A stretch of 64,000 nt of DNA from Taenia hydatigena. Lineage: Eukaryota > Platyhelminthes > Cestoda > Cyclophyllidea > Taeniidae. Position 1 is the first letter of the stretch; every line of letters starts with the position of its first letter. Below the pieces are notes generated by a model. The model made no database searches, had not been told where the DNA came from, and saw nothing but the letters and a program-made list of their open reading frames with translations. The DNA lies in contig JADWOT020001714.1 of NCBI GenBank assembly GCA_036345935.2, forward strand, positions 210,268-274,267, given 5' to 3'. Positions 11,701 through 23,064 of this stretch are shown piece by piece. The position numbers were made by a program, and so were the translations under genes.

Positions 11701-14700
11701 GGTAATTTTGCTAACTCTAGGTCACCAACACCCTTCTGTGGTGCTGATCCACCCGCAACAGCATGACTACATTGTTCGTCATTTGTCCATGCTGCATTGC
11801 GTCGTTAGCTCCATGGTTCTAAACTTCACGTCTATTTGTCCAGTGTGCCATCACACTGATTTAAGCGAATAAGCTTTTTCCGAATGACAGACCAAAAGTT
11901 TTACAAGATGAGCAGGCGTAACTGCATTTTAAACACAAGGATAGCAAATTGCTCCACTTTCGTTTAATGTTAACTTGATTCGAATTTTTCCTCCATCGGG
12001 ATGCACCAAATAGCCTTGATAGCTAAGACACTAATTGAAAGGAAGTGGCCGTGAGGAGATTATGTGAGAGGTCACGCTACCATAACTATAAATGCTGCTT
12101 GCTAATTCTGTGAAGATCCATCAACAAAGGAGGCTGGATTGCAGGCGTGTAGTCACCAGCTTCATGATGTCCGACATCAGTTGACACTTAGCAGCTTGGC
12201 ACAAGAGCATAAGCTCGATTTTTTTGCGCTTCTGCTTACAATGCGCACATGCTACCGACTGATGAACGTCTTTGGGAATTTCATGGCAATCATGGTGTGG
12301 GCCAGTTGATGGCAGCGCCACCAAACTACAGACATTTGGCATGGACTAGGCTAGTAGCTGAGCTTCCTGCCAATTACGACTTCATAATTCTCACCTCTTA
12401 TCATGCCATGGGATGGACGGAAGGCAGACCAATTTCAAATTAAGCTTTTAGACACCTGCTTGGGCTTTTGGGTCATTTGATTTTTATTACTCCTTCCGAA
12501 GGTACGTGTATTTGAGTCCTTCATCTGGTCTAAATGCAGGCTCCCTTGTTGACTAAGTTCTCTACTTATGAAAGCACTGGGATTTTCCGGATGGAGTCAA
12601 AACCTCCTTGCATTAAGAGTTTTTCCCGATATCTTGTGTGAAAGCAAAGTGAACATTTGAGTCGTAGCATTTTCTCCTTTAATAGTGACTTTATCCATGG
12701 ACGGTTACTTTCATCTCATTTTTCAAGCCTTTTTGCCAAACTACCCAGGCCCTGCGTCCATTGTCAACGCAGCCCCTGCTGCAAGTCAACACTGTGTGCA
12801 AGCAATCCATCCATCAGAGAAACGGAGTTTTATCACAACCTGAGGTGACAAGGTGAAGCGTACTTATTCTCTTCGCAAAGCTAAGCATTGATTGCCTTCA
12901 TTGCATCAGTCAGGCTCACTAAAATATTGCTGCAAGAGTAATCTCATGCTTTTTGCAAGGATCTATATCAACTCAACTGCTGTCCCATAAATCAGATGCA
13001 GAGAAGACTTAGATGCAACTATTCTACCTCTACCTAATCACACTCCGATATCTGCATTACGTCAACGCGATTACTTGCTCCATGATGCCGCTTCCTAACA
13101 ATCGGTTGTAGTTTCCCGCAAATTAGCCACATTTGACATCTAAATGTGTGGACCACACTTAAAAAGGCCAAAATTGTGATCAAGCATGCATAATTCTTCT
13201 TTATTAAGGGACTTTATGGATGTTGACTGCAGGTGCGGACATTGGAGCACTTCGCACTTGCCATGCAACCTAAGAGGCGGTAAGTGCTGTCATACCTTTG
13301 GTTGTGAGGTTTGATTTGCTTTACTCACAGAATAACACTAAAATAGACTGACTGCTTAAAAAAATTCTTCCGAGCCGAAGCATCTGTTTTCATCTCTCTT
13401 TAAAATTTTTTAAACGAAACAAAGAAGCACCCAAAATTTACTTGATAATCTTTTTGGGTGGAGGACTGGTGATTCAGTTGGCCGTTCGGAAGCTTAAACA
13501 TTGCAAGACTAATCCGTCCATTTACTAATACATACATGTTATCTCGAGTTCGATAACTTGCGTCGCACTCGAGATTACTAGGAGCTTTATTGAGACTACG
13601 AGTCGTGTTATTGTGCCACCTCCATCCTGCCCTTGTCTCACTTCTCTTCCTCTCCTAACTTTTGTGTTTGAGAATAATGTCATAACATACTTTAAGTGTC
13701 ATAGCAGATGAAGTCTAATAACAATGCTATATGGTTGACAGTGACTTTGTCAGGTTTTCAGAAGAAAACACGCAAGCATTATTCCACCGATAGCAACATG
13801 ACCCATCCGTTTTAGGAAAAGTACCACAGAGCACTTACTCCCTACACATACCTCTACACCTCAGCTCACTAATCTTTCCCTTCCCTCATTGACTTTGAAG
13901 CGACTTCCGCTTACTTGAGGCTGTCGGCAGAAAAGTGTCAAAGTGATGCCTTTGCAAGAGGGAGGACCGCCCAGTTGTTCCTGTTACTCATGTGCATGTG
14001 CAAAAGCAAATGCGAAAAAGCTGTGTGAAATAGATGACTTGGCGATGACGGCAAGTTTTGTGTGCCGCGTCTCATGTCATTCTTGGTCTCGGAAGCAAGT
14101 ATAATCATGCAACGAATGCTAAAAATGCCAATTCCTTGATAGGCGTTAATGTCTAGCCATCGCCATTCTTGTCCACTTAAACTCCGTGTTTATGATGAGC
14201 CATATCGGATTACGAAGCGTTCTTTAAAGGCAATGATAGCTATGGTTGCGATGCGCTTAGAGCATTGTGACGAGTGCTGTCGAATTTAACTATCCTAACA
14301 CAGCATCCTCCAAAATCGCACACGTTGTTAATGCATGTGCATTAGAAGCTACTACGAAGGGCGCTTAAAGCGACTACAATGGCTACCTGCCATACTCTGA
14401 TTAAAAACCAGAGTAAAAACTATTTTCAATGAAGCTAGCAATGCCGTGCATAACTGCAATGCCAATTCAATCATTCTTTTTAATGACAATATCTGCGCAA
14501 TTTGACATTGGTTTCGCCAACAGCTTCATCCCACGTCGATGGTTAGAGGACTTAAGTTTCTATACCAAGTAGCAGTGGAAAATCGCCATGCTTGTGTCAA
14601 TTCACAGTAATCAACACGTGGTCTAAATGCATGCATTCTCTCCCAGTGCTTGTGATACGACGTTCGCCTTATAAGGATGTTCTTGCCTGAACACCCCACA

Positions 14701-15130
14701 GGTATTTGACGCAAGTCTATTAGCTATCTTCTGCAGCTGCAAATGCAGAGGCGGGAAATCTCCACAACACAACGCAGTACCACCATGAAGGTGCACAATC
14801 TCGTGCAAATCAAGCTCATAACGTCACTTCGAAGGGTAATTTACTCATCCATTTTTAATGTTTGATAGTGCTATGCTTCCCATCTCTAACGACCCCTCCA
14901 TTCTACTGCTGAATGCGAATGACGCTTAAAAAGGGTCTGTTTACTCTTACGAGAAAGTCACTTTTATTCTTGTTGGCATTCACAATGCATACAACAACAA
15001 TCCGTTGCATCAGCTGCTAAAATGAATGCGTGCAATGAGGTACAGCGTCATTTGTGCTCCACTGCTCGGATCTTAGCTGAGCGCAACTGACTATCAATTC
15101 ATCGCAGAGTTTGTGTCAGTTGTGCTCGCC
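8722..15130. other. Long stretch without a supported gene
   Basis: All open frames are under 90 codons and overlap on both strands. Among the less random-looking ones is 12249-12443 (+, 64 codons), but none has independent support. A short (ATC)n microsatellite lies at 10364-10380. This may be intergenic DNA or large introns. Confidence 0.4.
10364..10380 (+). repeat. (ATC)n trinucleotide microsatellite
   Basis: Five to six uninterrupted TCA/ATC units. Short, and of no evident functional importance. Confidence 0.8.
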
Positions 15131-15139
15131 CGGGAATTC

Positions 15140-15345
15140 TGAGCGGACAGATGTGCAGATGAAGGGTATCGAGTAAAAGTGAATGCAGTGCTTGATGCTG
15201 TCAAGGCATGTCCCTTAAAATGCAAATTTTGCGTTGATTCACCTCACTTTCGTGCAACATGCAGACTTACGAGTTTATTTAAAGTGCAGCTGGGTCATGT
15301 GCTCCTCGAAATATTCGACGCAACTTCTTCGCCTCTTTATATCCG
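15140..15345 (+). pseudogene. R4 block copy 1: decayed exon with CCHC zinc knuckle
   Basis: In the plus-strand frame the segment encodes a basic peptide ending in KCKFCVDSPHFRATC, which is exactly C-x2-C-x4-H-x4-C, the spacing of a retroviral/cellular zinc knuckle. Related segments lie at 19.09, 36.52, 38.11 and 41.79 kb (+) and 50.45-51.07 kb (-). The frame is open through the knuckle, but the flanks carry stops and the copies diverge after it. Zinc knuckles of this type bind single-stranded nucleic acid in Gag proteins of LTR elements and in cellular RNA-binding proteins. No reverse transcriptase, integrase or protease was found nearby, so I do not call it a retrotransposon. Confidence 0.45.
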
Positions 15346-15399
15346 AGCGTCCCGAATTCCCTCCTTTGCTATACAACACCGGAATGGATGCTGCAATGA

Positions 15400-15560
15400 A
15401 TTGCCAGTCCATTGACGAGTGACCGTAAGGGTGAAGAGGTCGGTATCTCACGGCACTTACAATGCTTATATGATGGTCTTTCAAAGCAGTCTTTCTACAT
15501 TGCCTAACCACGTGTTTCAATGAGGAGAAAGTGCATGACACTGGCTGCTTGCTTCTGACT
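15400..15560 (+). pseudogene. Exon-like segment shared with the 50.4 kb inverted copy
   Basis: The plus-strand frame reads TVRVKRSVSHGTYNAYM and onward for about 33 codons. The same frame is open in the inverted copy at 50.45-50.58 kb, with conservative changes (Tyr/Phe, Met/Leu). I count 11 base differences, 4 silent, over about 33 codons, so selection is not proven. The opposite strand is also open in both copies (15275-15541, -), so the sense strand is not settled by this block alone. In both copies a stop precedes the segment, as expected if an intron ends there. Confidence 0.3.
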
Positions 15561-15889
15561 TAGTCTGAAGAAATGTGAGCTGTTACGATTGTATTGCAAT
15601 TGTTACAATTAATCACCCACGCCGTATTCGCCAACCTCGCCATTCGCCAATCTGCTGACTAATTAAGGATCTCACCAATTAGAGACTTGCAGAAAGAGGA
15701 AAATAAACTGTTGTGGTTTCTAATTTTTGACCGTTTATGCATCTGCACTGCAGACTTGCGTTCATGGACAGGAGTAATGATGCTATAAACAGACCCTTTG
15801 AGGATGAGCAGGCAGTTCGCTACTAAGAAATGGCTAGCTGTTTGAGAATGTCTTTAAGCATCTTCACACAGGTAGAAGACCGTATTTGA

Positions 15890-16385
15890 AATTGAAGTGG
15901 GCCATACGGATGGATATCAGCGTGTGTGATTAAGACACTAAGCACTCGTTTTGGCATCCTCTACGTATAATGCTCTTCTTCATTGATATAAAGTGGGTGC
16001 TGCTGCAGACATTCAGCAGTGCATTCGTCGTAGAGGCTCACCACATCGTGCATCGCTTCCGAACGATCTGGTATAACCACTACTGTAGTGTGTAGTTGTG
16101 ATTTTAAAAACTCTTTGATGGCATTGTGCGATGTTGTGCAAAAGGAGCTCTTCGAATGCCTCGGCATCCTCTGATAATCAACTCCACTTCATAGTCTGTT
16201 CACAGGAAGCCTTCATGCTTTTAGAAAGCAAATTTATAAGCTGTTGCTGCTAGACAGAGAAACATTTGCTATTGGAATAGGTGCTGCCCTCAGATTATTT
16301 TGGCCGCTCACTTGCAGGATCCTTTTACTTGCCACGATTGCCACTCAACACTAAACAGTGTGGATTGGTCCAACAGATTTCCGTC
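15890..16385 (+). repeat. R5 block copy 1
   Basis: About 500 bases nearly identical to 42165-42670. The 207 bases at 15961-16167 differ from 42236-42442 at 12 positions with no indel. A shorter, more diverged relative lies at about 33.0-33.18 kb. On the minus strand both long copies carry an uninterrupted 68-codon frame; on the plus strand a different open frame ends ELFECLGIL before a stop. It sits downstream of an R4 block in both long copies, showing that R4 and R5 moved or duplicated together. Confidence 0.75.
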
Positions 16386-16719
16386 TCTTCGCTGTTGTCA
16401 GTGGAGGGTGACATCAGCATTTGAATTTACGCGCAACGCGTTGTCAGACTTTTGCAATTGGGTCCCCTTCCAGTCAAACTACAAGGAAAATAGTTTCATT
16501 TGCACTTTATTGTCCATTGTTCATAGTCATCGAAATTGGCAGGGAAGTAAATCAACCTAAACGCCTACATTGCCATTGCACAACCAGCAACAGTAAATTA
16601 TCTACCCACTTAAAAGAGGCAAAAGCATTTTGGGGCCAGAAACGGAACTGTTTTCTCTTTTAAGATGTCAGCGTCATTTATGCGTGTGCTAAGTAGGCCA
16701 GCAGTGACTGTCGATTGGG

Positions 16720-16855
16720 AAGTTGAGGAATTAAGTCGAAATCACCGTGATGGATGCGTTAATTTCGATCCGGTGCACGCGAGTGCTCAACCAACGCTAA
16801 CAATAGTTCGCTGATCGCCAATGCAAATGGCCATACAAAGTAGAAAGACGTAGGA
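16720..16855 (+). repeat. R9 block copy 1
   Basis: Recognisably similar to 29915-30055 on the same strand, sharing runs such as AAGTCGAA and CGCTGATCG/CGTTGATCG in the same order. No coding frame is conserved that I can support. Confidence 0.45.
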
Positions 16856-17014
16856 CGACAACGAATATGTTCTATGGTGGCTGCATAAAAACATTCCGAC
16901 AAATAATTATGCGGGTGCAAATGAGCTGCAACCTCGTATCAAGTGTTTTTCGCCTTGAACTTGGTGATCTGTGCGTTTGATTTGTTGTCATTTGTGCCCA
17001 TGCAGATTACAGGA

Positions 17015-17345
17015 CGTGGAAAAGCATCCTGCAATCACCACGGTGACGTGGACTTGAGTGCAGAAGTGCTGTACCTGTAGTCGATGTTGATCCTGTCACA
17101 GCTCACGTGAACTCCACTGACATTTGTTCAGATGCTGAAATTTTCTCTCTTCTGACGACTATATGCAACCACCACATAACTGATCGACAGTCCCTGTTTC
17201 ACCGTTTAAGATATGTAGTGCTCAATCGCATGGTATCGAGGTGCTTACTCTTCAGCAAAATGAAGTGAGGCGTTGGTTAGTAATGAAAGAAGAGGCGGCA
17301 CTTTTATTCCTGGTTGGTTTGAAGATGCATTCACATTGACTGATA
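17015..17345 (+). pseudogene. R8 block copy 1: decayed coding segment
   Basis: Similar to 46105-46415 on the same strand. The 46 kb copy keeps the better frame, in which the peptide FISIPDCLEDAFISTDAAG can be read; here the same region reads as FIPGWFEDAFTLTDRV. Stops and frame changes interrupt both. The shared reading frame suggests a former exon, but the protein is unrecognised. Confidence 0.35.
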
Positions 17346-17778
17346 GAGTAGAAATTCAAATTGCCTATCCGGCGAATAAGACGATTGTCTCACTGCACCC
17401 TGCTATTACATTTTGCTCCTCAGAGTGTGCTCGTGGATAAGCAATGTTAAATGGCAAATTATTCACTTTGGAACGCAAGTTGACGCAAGCAGTAAAAGCG
17501 GGCAAATTACCAAACAGATAACAATAAACTTCGAATTGGTTTTAGCATGCTTACAGTAGCAGTGATGATCCACACTCTTCTGCTCATCCACTCTCAAATT
17601 TTGGTTGCAAAGACAAGCACGCCAACAGCTGTCGGTTGCCTTAACCAGCAAGCTCACTATCCAAAATGCAACCACAAATTTATTAAATTGACATCATTTG
17701 CATCCCATATTTGCCGCACTGATCTTGTGGCAGTGGGAGTGGGTGTGGGCGACAGTTGATGTGGCTGCATTTTTCCTT

Positions 17779-17996
17779 CCATAATCACGGAAAAGTGGCT
17801 TAACCAAGTCACCACGCATTGTAAAGCACTCAATGATCTATGCCTCGCTCTGAGGTAAGCCGCAATGCTTTGGATAACGAGGCGTAGAAAAAGCGTCTTT
17901 CTTTGTTGAAACGCGGGTAGAATAACGCTAATGTCGTAGCAGATAAACTCTGCGATCTCAAGACTGATGTCAAGTGAATTTGTTAAACACACGCAT
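17779..17996 (+). pseudogene. R7a block copy 1: exon end with conserved GTAAG donor
   Basis: About 218 bases matching 42674-42891. The plus strand encodes ITEKWLNQVTTHCKALNDLC, then LALR, and meets a GTAAG splice donor at about 17852; the other copy reads ITEKWLNQVTTHWKALNDLC and meets GTAAGT at the same place. The minus strand is also open here (17657-17992), but the second copy has a one-base deletion in that frame, which favours the plus strand as sense. The protein is unidentified. Confidence 0.4.
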
Positions 17997-18035
17997 CTAT
18001 CTGCGCATGCATGGTTGTTTGATTAATGCTGGCAG

Positions 18036-18404
18036 ATCAGCGGATATGGAGACGAGCATGTCAGTGAAATCTTAGAATGGACATGCTTAAAACCTGAAAA
18101 GGAATTCCTAATTCATTGTGATCGTTGTTATTCATTGCTATGGGGCAAATGGCTGCAGAAGGTAGGCAAAATCATGCTGCATTTCGCTTTCTTCTCGTAT
18201 GAGAACACTGTATTTCTCGAAGAATGGGATCGCCAGGGACAGTGCCTCCCGTACACTTATATCAAATGGCCAAGTGTTCTGCATCCTGCACAATGCAACA
18301 TTAGGTCAGCATTAAGATTATTGACACGCGTTTCAAATTCAATTGCACCAAAGTCCGTCAAAGCATTCAATTTGGTCTTCCTTGCCTGTTGGATTTATTT
18401 GTAG
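18036..18404 (+). pseudogene. R7b/R2 exon, open here, broken in its copy
   Basis: A GCTGGCAG acceptor with an upstream pyrimidine-rich run opens a frame of 122 codons to a TAG-type stop at 18402-18404. Early residues read ISGYGDEHVSEILEWTCLKP, followed by a Cys/Trp-rich part containing HCDRCYSLLWGKWLQK. The first 38 codons are almost identical in the copy at 45083-45265, where TGG has become TAG at codon 39 and a one-base deletion follows. The C-terminal half aligns with 35.65 and 63.9 kb copies that carry stops. A GTAGGC donor after WGKWLQK is an alternative exon end. This is the best-preserved exon of the duplicated unit; whether it is still expressed is unknown. Confidence 0.4.
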
Positions 18405-19190
18405 ATTTGAAGAAGAAGGAAGTGGTGAATGTAGGGCCAACAGGTGTGATCGCCTATACAACAAGAATTATTTTGTTTAGATGGAATGGAACTCACGCAA
18501 AGGGAACAAGTCAGTCTAATTAACACACACTCTTTACCAAGAGAATGAGCTACACGCTTAAAAGAGACAAGCAGATGTTCAAAAGCCATTCCTACGTGCT
18601 TCTGAGCATCTGACTGGGCAGCTGTGATGGTCACATTGGTATTATGCGCGTGGAACAAGGACTTTACTACCAAGTATTTTGATTGCTTGTGAGTGACGAA
18701 TTCTACGGTGTCGCTCCATCCAGTCCTGATGCTCCTCATTGGCATCATCACCACCATTGCCGACTATGAGAGAATTCGCTCTTCATTGTTGCCTATGCAG
18801 GTCACGATTTTGGACCAAATCGAAGTGGTGACTGCTGAGTGTGATCACCGGCAATGAAGTCGCAGAATTTGATTACCGACTGTGAATTAGTGTTCTCTAA
18901 CATAACTTTTCTCTCGAAGATGAAAAGACCTTATTCATGGCTTCTAACCAGCCTGATGTTAAGGTGCTTTCACATCCCAACATGTCACGGTGACTGTGCA
19001 GTTACTATCACCAATGTTAAGCTTTGTTCGAATTCAGTAACCACTTCAATCCAGCATCGCATCAACATCATTTTCCTTCGCCAACCAAAGGCAGGATAGC
19101 ATTTACAAATGCATTAGAATGTGCTTCTACTCCACAGTCCATCCTCCTGCCACACCACCATGCAGCTCCAACTGCTGTCTATTGACAAGA
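18219..19190 (+). repeat. R2 block copy 1
   Basis: About 1 kb with clear similarity to 35646-36650 (+) and, inverted, to 63110-63915 (-). Copies share many runs of over 20 identical bases separated by substitutions and short indels. Both strands carry conserved open frames: on the plus strand a frame ending QIEVVTAECDHRQ-stop and the signal-peptide frame annotated separately; on the minus strand 18395-18757 (120 codons). It contains no recognisable transposase or reverse transcriptase. Confidence 0.75.
18920..19099 (+). CDS. Small secreted-type peptide frame, copy 1 (59 aa)
   Basis: The ATG at 18920 opens a frame starting MKRPYSWLLTSLMLRCFH, a signal-peptide-like N-terminus with a likely cleavage after TCHG, followed by DCAVTITNVKLC and a short basic tail. 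The copy at 36348-36614 keeps the start, the leader and all Cys positions and is 29 codons longer. Between them I count 15 base differences over the first 59 codons, 6 silent, and no indel. Here the frame ends early at a TAG. It may be an exon of a larger protein, a real small secreted protein or chance; no homologue is recognised. Confidence 0.3.
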   Translation: MKRPYSWLLTSLMLRCFHIPTCHGDCAVTITNVKLCSNSVTTSIQHRINIIFLRQPKAG

Positions 19191-19325
19191 CACGAGCAGT
19201 GCAACGCAATCATATTAAATAATGTTTGTTTCATGAATTGACATGCGAAGATGTGTAGATGAAGGGTACCAAGTAAAAGTGACTGCAGTGTTTGATGCTG
19301 TCAAGGCACGCCTTTTAAAATGCAA
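19090..19325 (+). repeat. R4 block copy 2 (truncated)
   Basis: Shares the segment ending EGYQVKVTAVFDAVKARLLK with the other R4 copies but diverges immediately before the CCHC zinc knuckle, and a Trp codon upstream has become TGA. It follows the R2 block directly, as at 36.5 kb. Confidence 0.7.
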
Positions 19326-19539
19326 CACATTGATGGAAATGTCACCTAAACTAAGCCCAATGCAGTCCGGTAAATGTGTTCGTTACCACTGAAATCACAC
19401 CCCATTGATGTCAACGTGCTCTGACATCTGACACTTTGCAACATCAAATTCAGCATAACTGATGTTTACAGTGTGAGCTTAAGTTTAAGAGGAGAGGTGG
19501 TGTAGGCTATTGTAATCTTTTGCGATCCTCGCTTGAAGG

Positions 19540-20190
19540 ATGTGTTGCGAGCTTTGCCAGCTGATTTCAGAAGTGTTTCACATTCTAATGCAGGTTATCC
19601 CATCATTCCATATCCACTGCCTCGGTGTCGATTGTCCCCAATCAACTCAAACCACCACGAGTAGTGCTGCGATTGCCACCTGCTTCGCACAAAATACAGA
19701 TTATTGCTGCCTTGCCCAATCACTCGACCATACTTGTCCTTTGCTTCGTCCCTGCTTCTCCACTTCTCTTCATGCGGCACTCCGTGCGGTCGCAGAAGTC
19801 AGCTTGACGATAGCCAAGCAGCACAATAGGCAGCAGTGTTCTCTTTGACACCCGTTCACCGACGCTCGCTGTAGCCTCTTCTCAGCGTTAGTCTAGAATC
19901 TACGATAGTCCTCATTAACGACATGTGTTCCATTACGGCTTGTGTGGATGTGGCACTTAATTATAGCACGATGCACACCCACCATTCATTCCCACCTCTC
20001 CTGGTGGTATTTCTGATGGCACCGAACATGGCATCATGGCGGATGGACGTGGTGTAAAGTGGAAGCGAAATCCCTCGAGCCACAAATGCCTGCACATCTC
20101 TCAACGTGTTTGGCGAGTAGAGGGTAAGTGGTGCACGACATGATAAGATGTGCGGCAGTGCATAAACAGCGTTGCTAATACGCAAGCACC
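19540..20190. other. Exon-like open frames of uncertain strand
   Basis: On the plus strand 19540-19848 is open for 102 codons and is Cys-rich; a second overlapping plus frame (19625-19807) is also open, and an AATGCAG acceptor-like site lies at 19587. On the minus strand 19961-20185 is open for 74 codons with a balanced composition. None has a second copy in the window, so I cannot decide which, if any, is coding. Confidence 0.2.
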
Positions 20191-20714
20191 TACGTTGGAG
20201 GCTACTGGAAGTAGAGTTGAGGGCAGCGGCATTTCACACAGCGAAGTTCACTCCACATCCCATCAAGCACTGTGTCCACCATGCGGTGTTAATGTGGCAG
20301 GCAAATGTGAAGTGATGCAGATTTAAAGAAAGTGTTTAACCTAATGTCCTTGGATTTGTGCGACATCAGTGATGGTCCAAGCTTCACAATCCTCTTCACT
20401 CGATGGCTCATTTCGAGTGAACTTTGTGCTTGTGTTGGAAATCAGGTGAATTGCATTGCCGAAAATGCTGGTTAAGAAATTAGGCAACATGGCTAGGATA
20501 CATTTGCTTGGTCATTCCAAATGGCAGGTTATTAAGGGGTAAAGAACATTGAAATAAATTGTGCGCCTCAGGTGTGGATCTAGTGGGCACTGCCATTAGC
20601 ATAAGAACTGAAGTGAAAACGTCAGACTAAATTAAGCATAAGCAAAGTAGTGAAGTGAAGCGTGGTTCAAACAAGTTCAAATTGATTTGAATCCGTCTGG
20701 TTTCTTTTATTCGT

Positions 20715-21600
20715 AAAAATGAGAGCAGCCAAACATCCTCAATAAATTTGATGAGAGCAGAAGTATTGGCAAACACTGGTTTTCTGCAATTATGGTTCCA
20801 TGACTATCGCAATGCACACAAAGACAGCAATTGGAGCGTCCAGAAGATATTTTACACGCTTCCTTAGGTACAGTGGAAGCAATTAAGAAACTAAGAAATG
20901 ATCCTGTAAAACAGTGCTGCTCGCCCCGTCATATCGGTTCCGAGAAGGCGACAATGATATGATAATGCGAATTCTGTACAATCTTTCCATAAGCTACCTG
21001 ATGCAGATCCACACCTGCGATCAAAAGCTGTCGCTAGCTTGGTGCAATGTCACATCCTTGCTAATTCGTTAGATTGGCATAGCACGTGCTCTTATTGACT
21101 GCATGGGAAGAAGCGGGAAATTTAGTCCATATCATTCAGGCGTGTTCTGCCACCTGTCACTTTTCCATGAGGCCAAGCTATAACATCAAGCCTGTGCTTT
21201 ACCTGAAAATCCATTGATTATGGCGACGGTGAATGGAAACAATGTGGGATTCCTCGTTTCTGTTCAATGGTTTGAGGAAAGAGTCCGTTGACTTAGAGAC
21301 ATGGGTTTAATTTCCGACCTCAGCTGCATTCCCAATGTAGGCATAGTGGCTCAAATTCGTCGACTGCCAAACAGTATATAGAAGAGGTCGTCCAATCCAA
21401 CACCGATCAGCTTACAACGAGTAGCATGCTATAGAGTGGAAGAACAACCTCCAGAGAATCAAGTGTCTGCACATAACAACCCATAGTTAGTGAGTGGCGT
21501 GATTGGGTAAGATGTATGGTAATGCGTGAGAAGTGAGGATAACAACAGAAAGCGTGCTTTAGAAGCCAAAACTAGCTGCATGGTAACCTTTATTTATGCT
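20715..21600 (+). repeat. R3 block copy 1
   Basis: Nearly 900 bases collinear with 36692-37550 (+), with long identical runs, and partly with 51625-51935 (-). In one plus-strand frame both long copies read LHASLGTVEAI and KLRNDPVKQCCSPRHI before stops. In the R2-R4-R3 order it lies downstream of R4 in both direct copies, but next to different sequence on the far side, which marks the end of the duplicated segment. Confidence 0.75.
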
Positions 21601-22069
21601 TCAACTGGATTGTGTTCTTACCTATCTCTACTGACTCCATTAAAGTACTATAGCGGACTCTTATTTCAGCGGGAGCATGGTTTTGAGTACATCTGCTGCA
21701 GTGGGTGTGTCTGAGTCTGTTGCAATCAGAAGCTGCACATTCTTGGCCCTCAAGTAATAAAAAATGGTTCCTTATTTCCAACGGCTCTCCTGCTTGAATA
21801 GCTCCAGGTTATCAAATTGTGTCGTACTCAGTAATTTCATGTTTGCCATGACTGCAAGCAAAGGCATTGCTGTATCTAAATCAGATTTCTTTGTGCTCAT
21901 CCAGTTGCTGCAGCAGTGCATGCAGATACGTGAGTGAAGGATTTGTTTGTAATTGCGAAGCGCACGTAATGACATTAGAGGCAAGGTGTCTACTCTAAAC
22001 CAGTGCATAACTGAAATTTAGAGAAGTAATGATTACTTTGCCAAGTAAAAGTATAAGCATAAGTGAATG

Positions 22070-22245
22070 CATTATCACTAGATCTGTGCGTATATAAGAT
22101 GTGGGATGGTAAAATCAATAAGATAGACACTCAGCATTCGCTGACGTGCCTGAGTTTGCAGCCACGAAATGAATAGATTAGCAGAAGTAGGCTTAAGTGG
22201 AACAGCGGTGCATAACTGAAATTTAGAAAAGTAATGACCGCTTTG
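22070..22245 (+). repeat. R6 block copy 1
   Basis: Similar to 25785-25960 and 32655-32830, all on the plus strand, starting at CACTAGATCTGTGCG and ending at a run like GTAATGACCGCTT. Each copy lies near a member of the F-box-like family, so R6 appears to be part of the flank that duplicated with those genes. No coding frame is conserved. Confidence 0.7.
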
Positions 22246-22789
22246 CCTTTTTTAAAACGTGGCCATAAGTGCGACAATACGTCTGCACAGTAAACGCTGC
22301 ACAGTCATCGTGCCCTAGACCAAGGCCTTTCATTCTCGTCATTAGTTAGCATGCCTAACCAGGCAATGAGACGCTTTAGCCAAAAGACATTCTGCAGCAA
22401 TTCTACTATCCACCCCTTTTCTTGGAGCCACGCTTGTTTGAGTTCTTCTCCGCCAACAAGTGCGACACGGCAAGGCATTTATAATGCAAGTAATTAGGTG
22501 ATTATCCAGAAATCTGACCTTATTGTGTCTATTAGCCCTAACTAAATCTAATGCAATTTTGCATCTACTGATAACAAAATTTATCCTCAGAAGTTGTCGT
22601 AATCGTTTGCATGGGAGCGCCGGAACGAGAATAGCAAGTATCCTCGCTCTCCTATTTACCTAGAAATACGCCTGAATGCTTAAATTGTTAGTAGGCCTTG
22701 AGTAAATCTTCTCACCAACATTGTCATAGTAGTTCAACTTCCATTGTGGACCCTTCTTAATGGTCTTCATTGCAATAATAAGGTAAAGG

Positions 22790-23064
22790 TCTCACTGCAG
22801 ACCAGCCATGCCCTCGCATTACAATTCTGCCAAGCCGATATGGAGTAGTCATGAGAAGCTGTGCATCAAATCCTCTGTCTCTTGCGATTCCGAGCCCAGG
22901 ATTAATGGCATTGGAAATCGGATGTCCCTAATTTCAGCAAGATTGGTGATGCGGAATATGAGGTGAATAAATCCAAACATGAGACTTCGTCCAACGTAGC
23001 ATTGCAGTGCGGAATCGATCATGCGCACCACACCGTCGGACGCACAGAGCATATTCCCTTCCAT
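22790..23064 (-). pseudogene. F-box-like family, copy D (3' fragment)
   Basis: Reading the minus strand from about 23062, the frame gives RMIDSALQCYVGRSL, FRITNLAEIRDIRFPMPL and SQETEDLMHS, which aligns with about residues 200-265 of the intact gene at 33642-34571. The frame stops after about 71 codons; the next stretch still resembles the RYGRTAG region of the intact copy. The N-terminal two thirds, including the F-box-like part, are missing. It lies head-to-head with copy A (24.24 kb, +), as copy C does with copy B. Confidence 0.7.

Noticed and set aside
17657..17992. 111-codon minus-strand open frame in R7a
   Set aside because: The copy at 42674-42891 has a one-base deletion in this frame, while the plus-strand reading with a GTAAG donor is clean in both copies.
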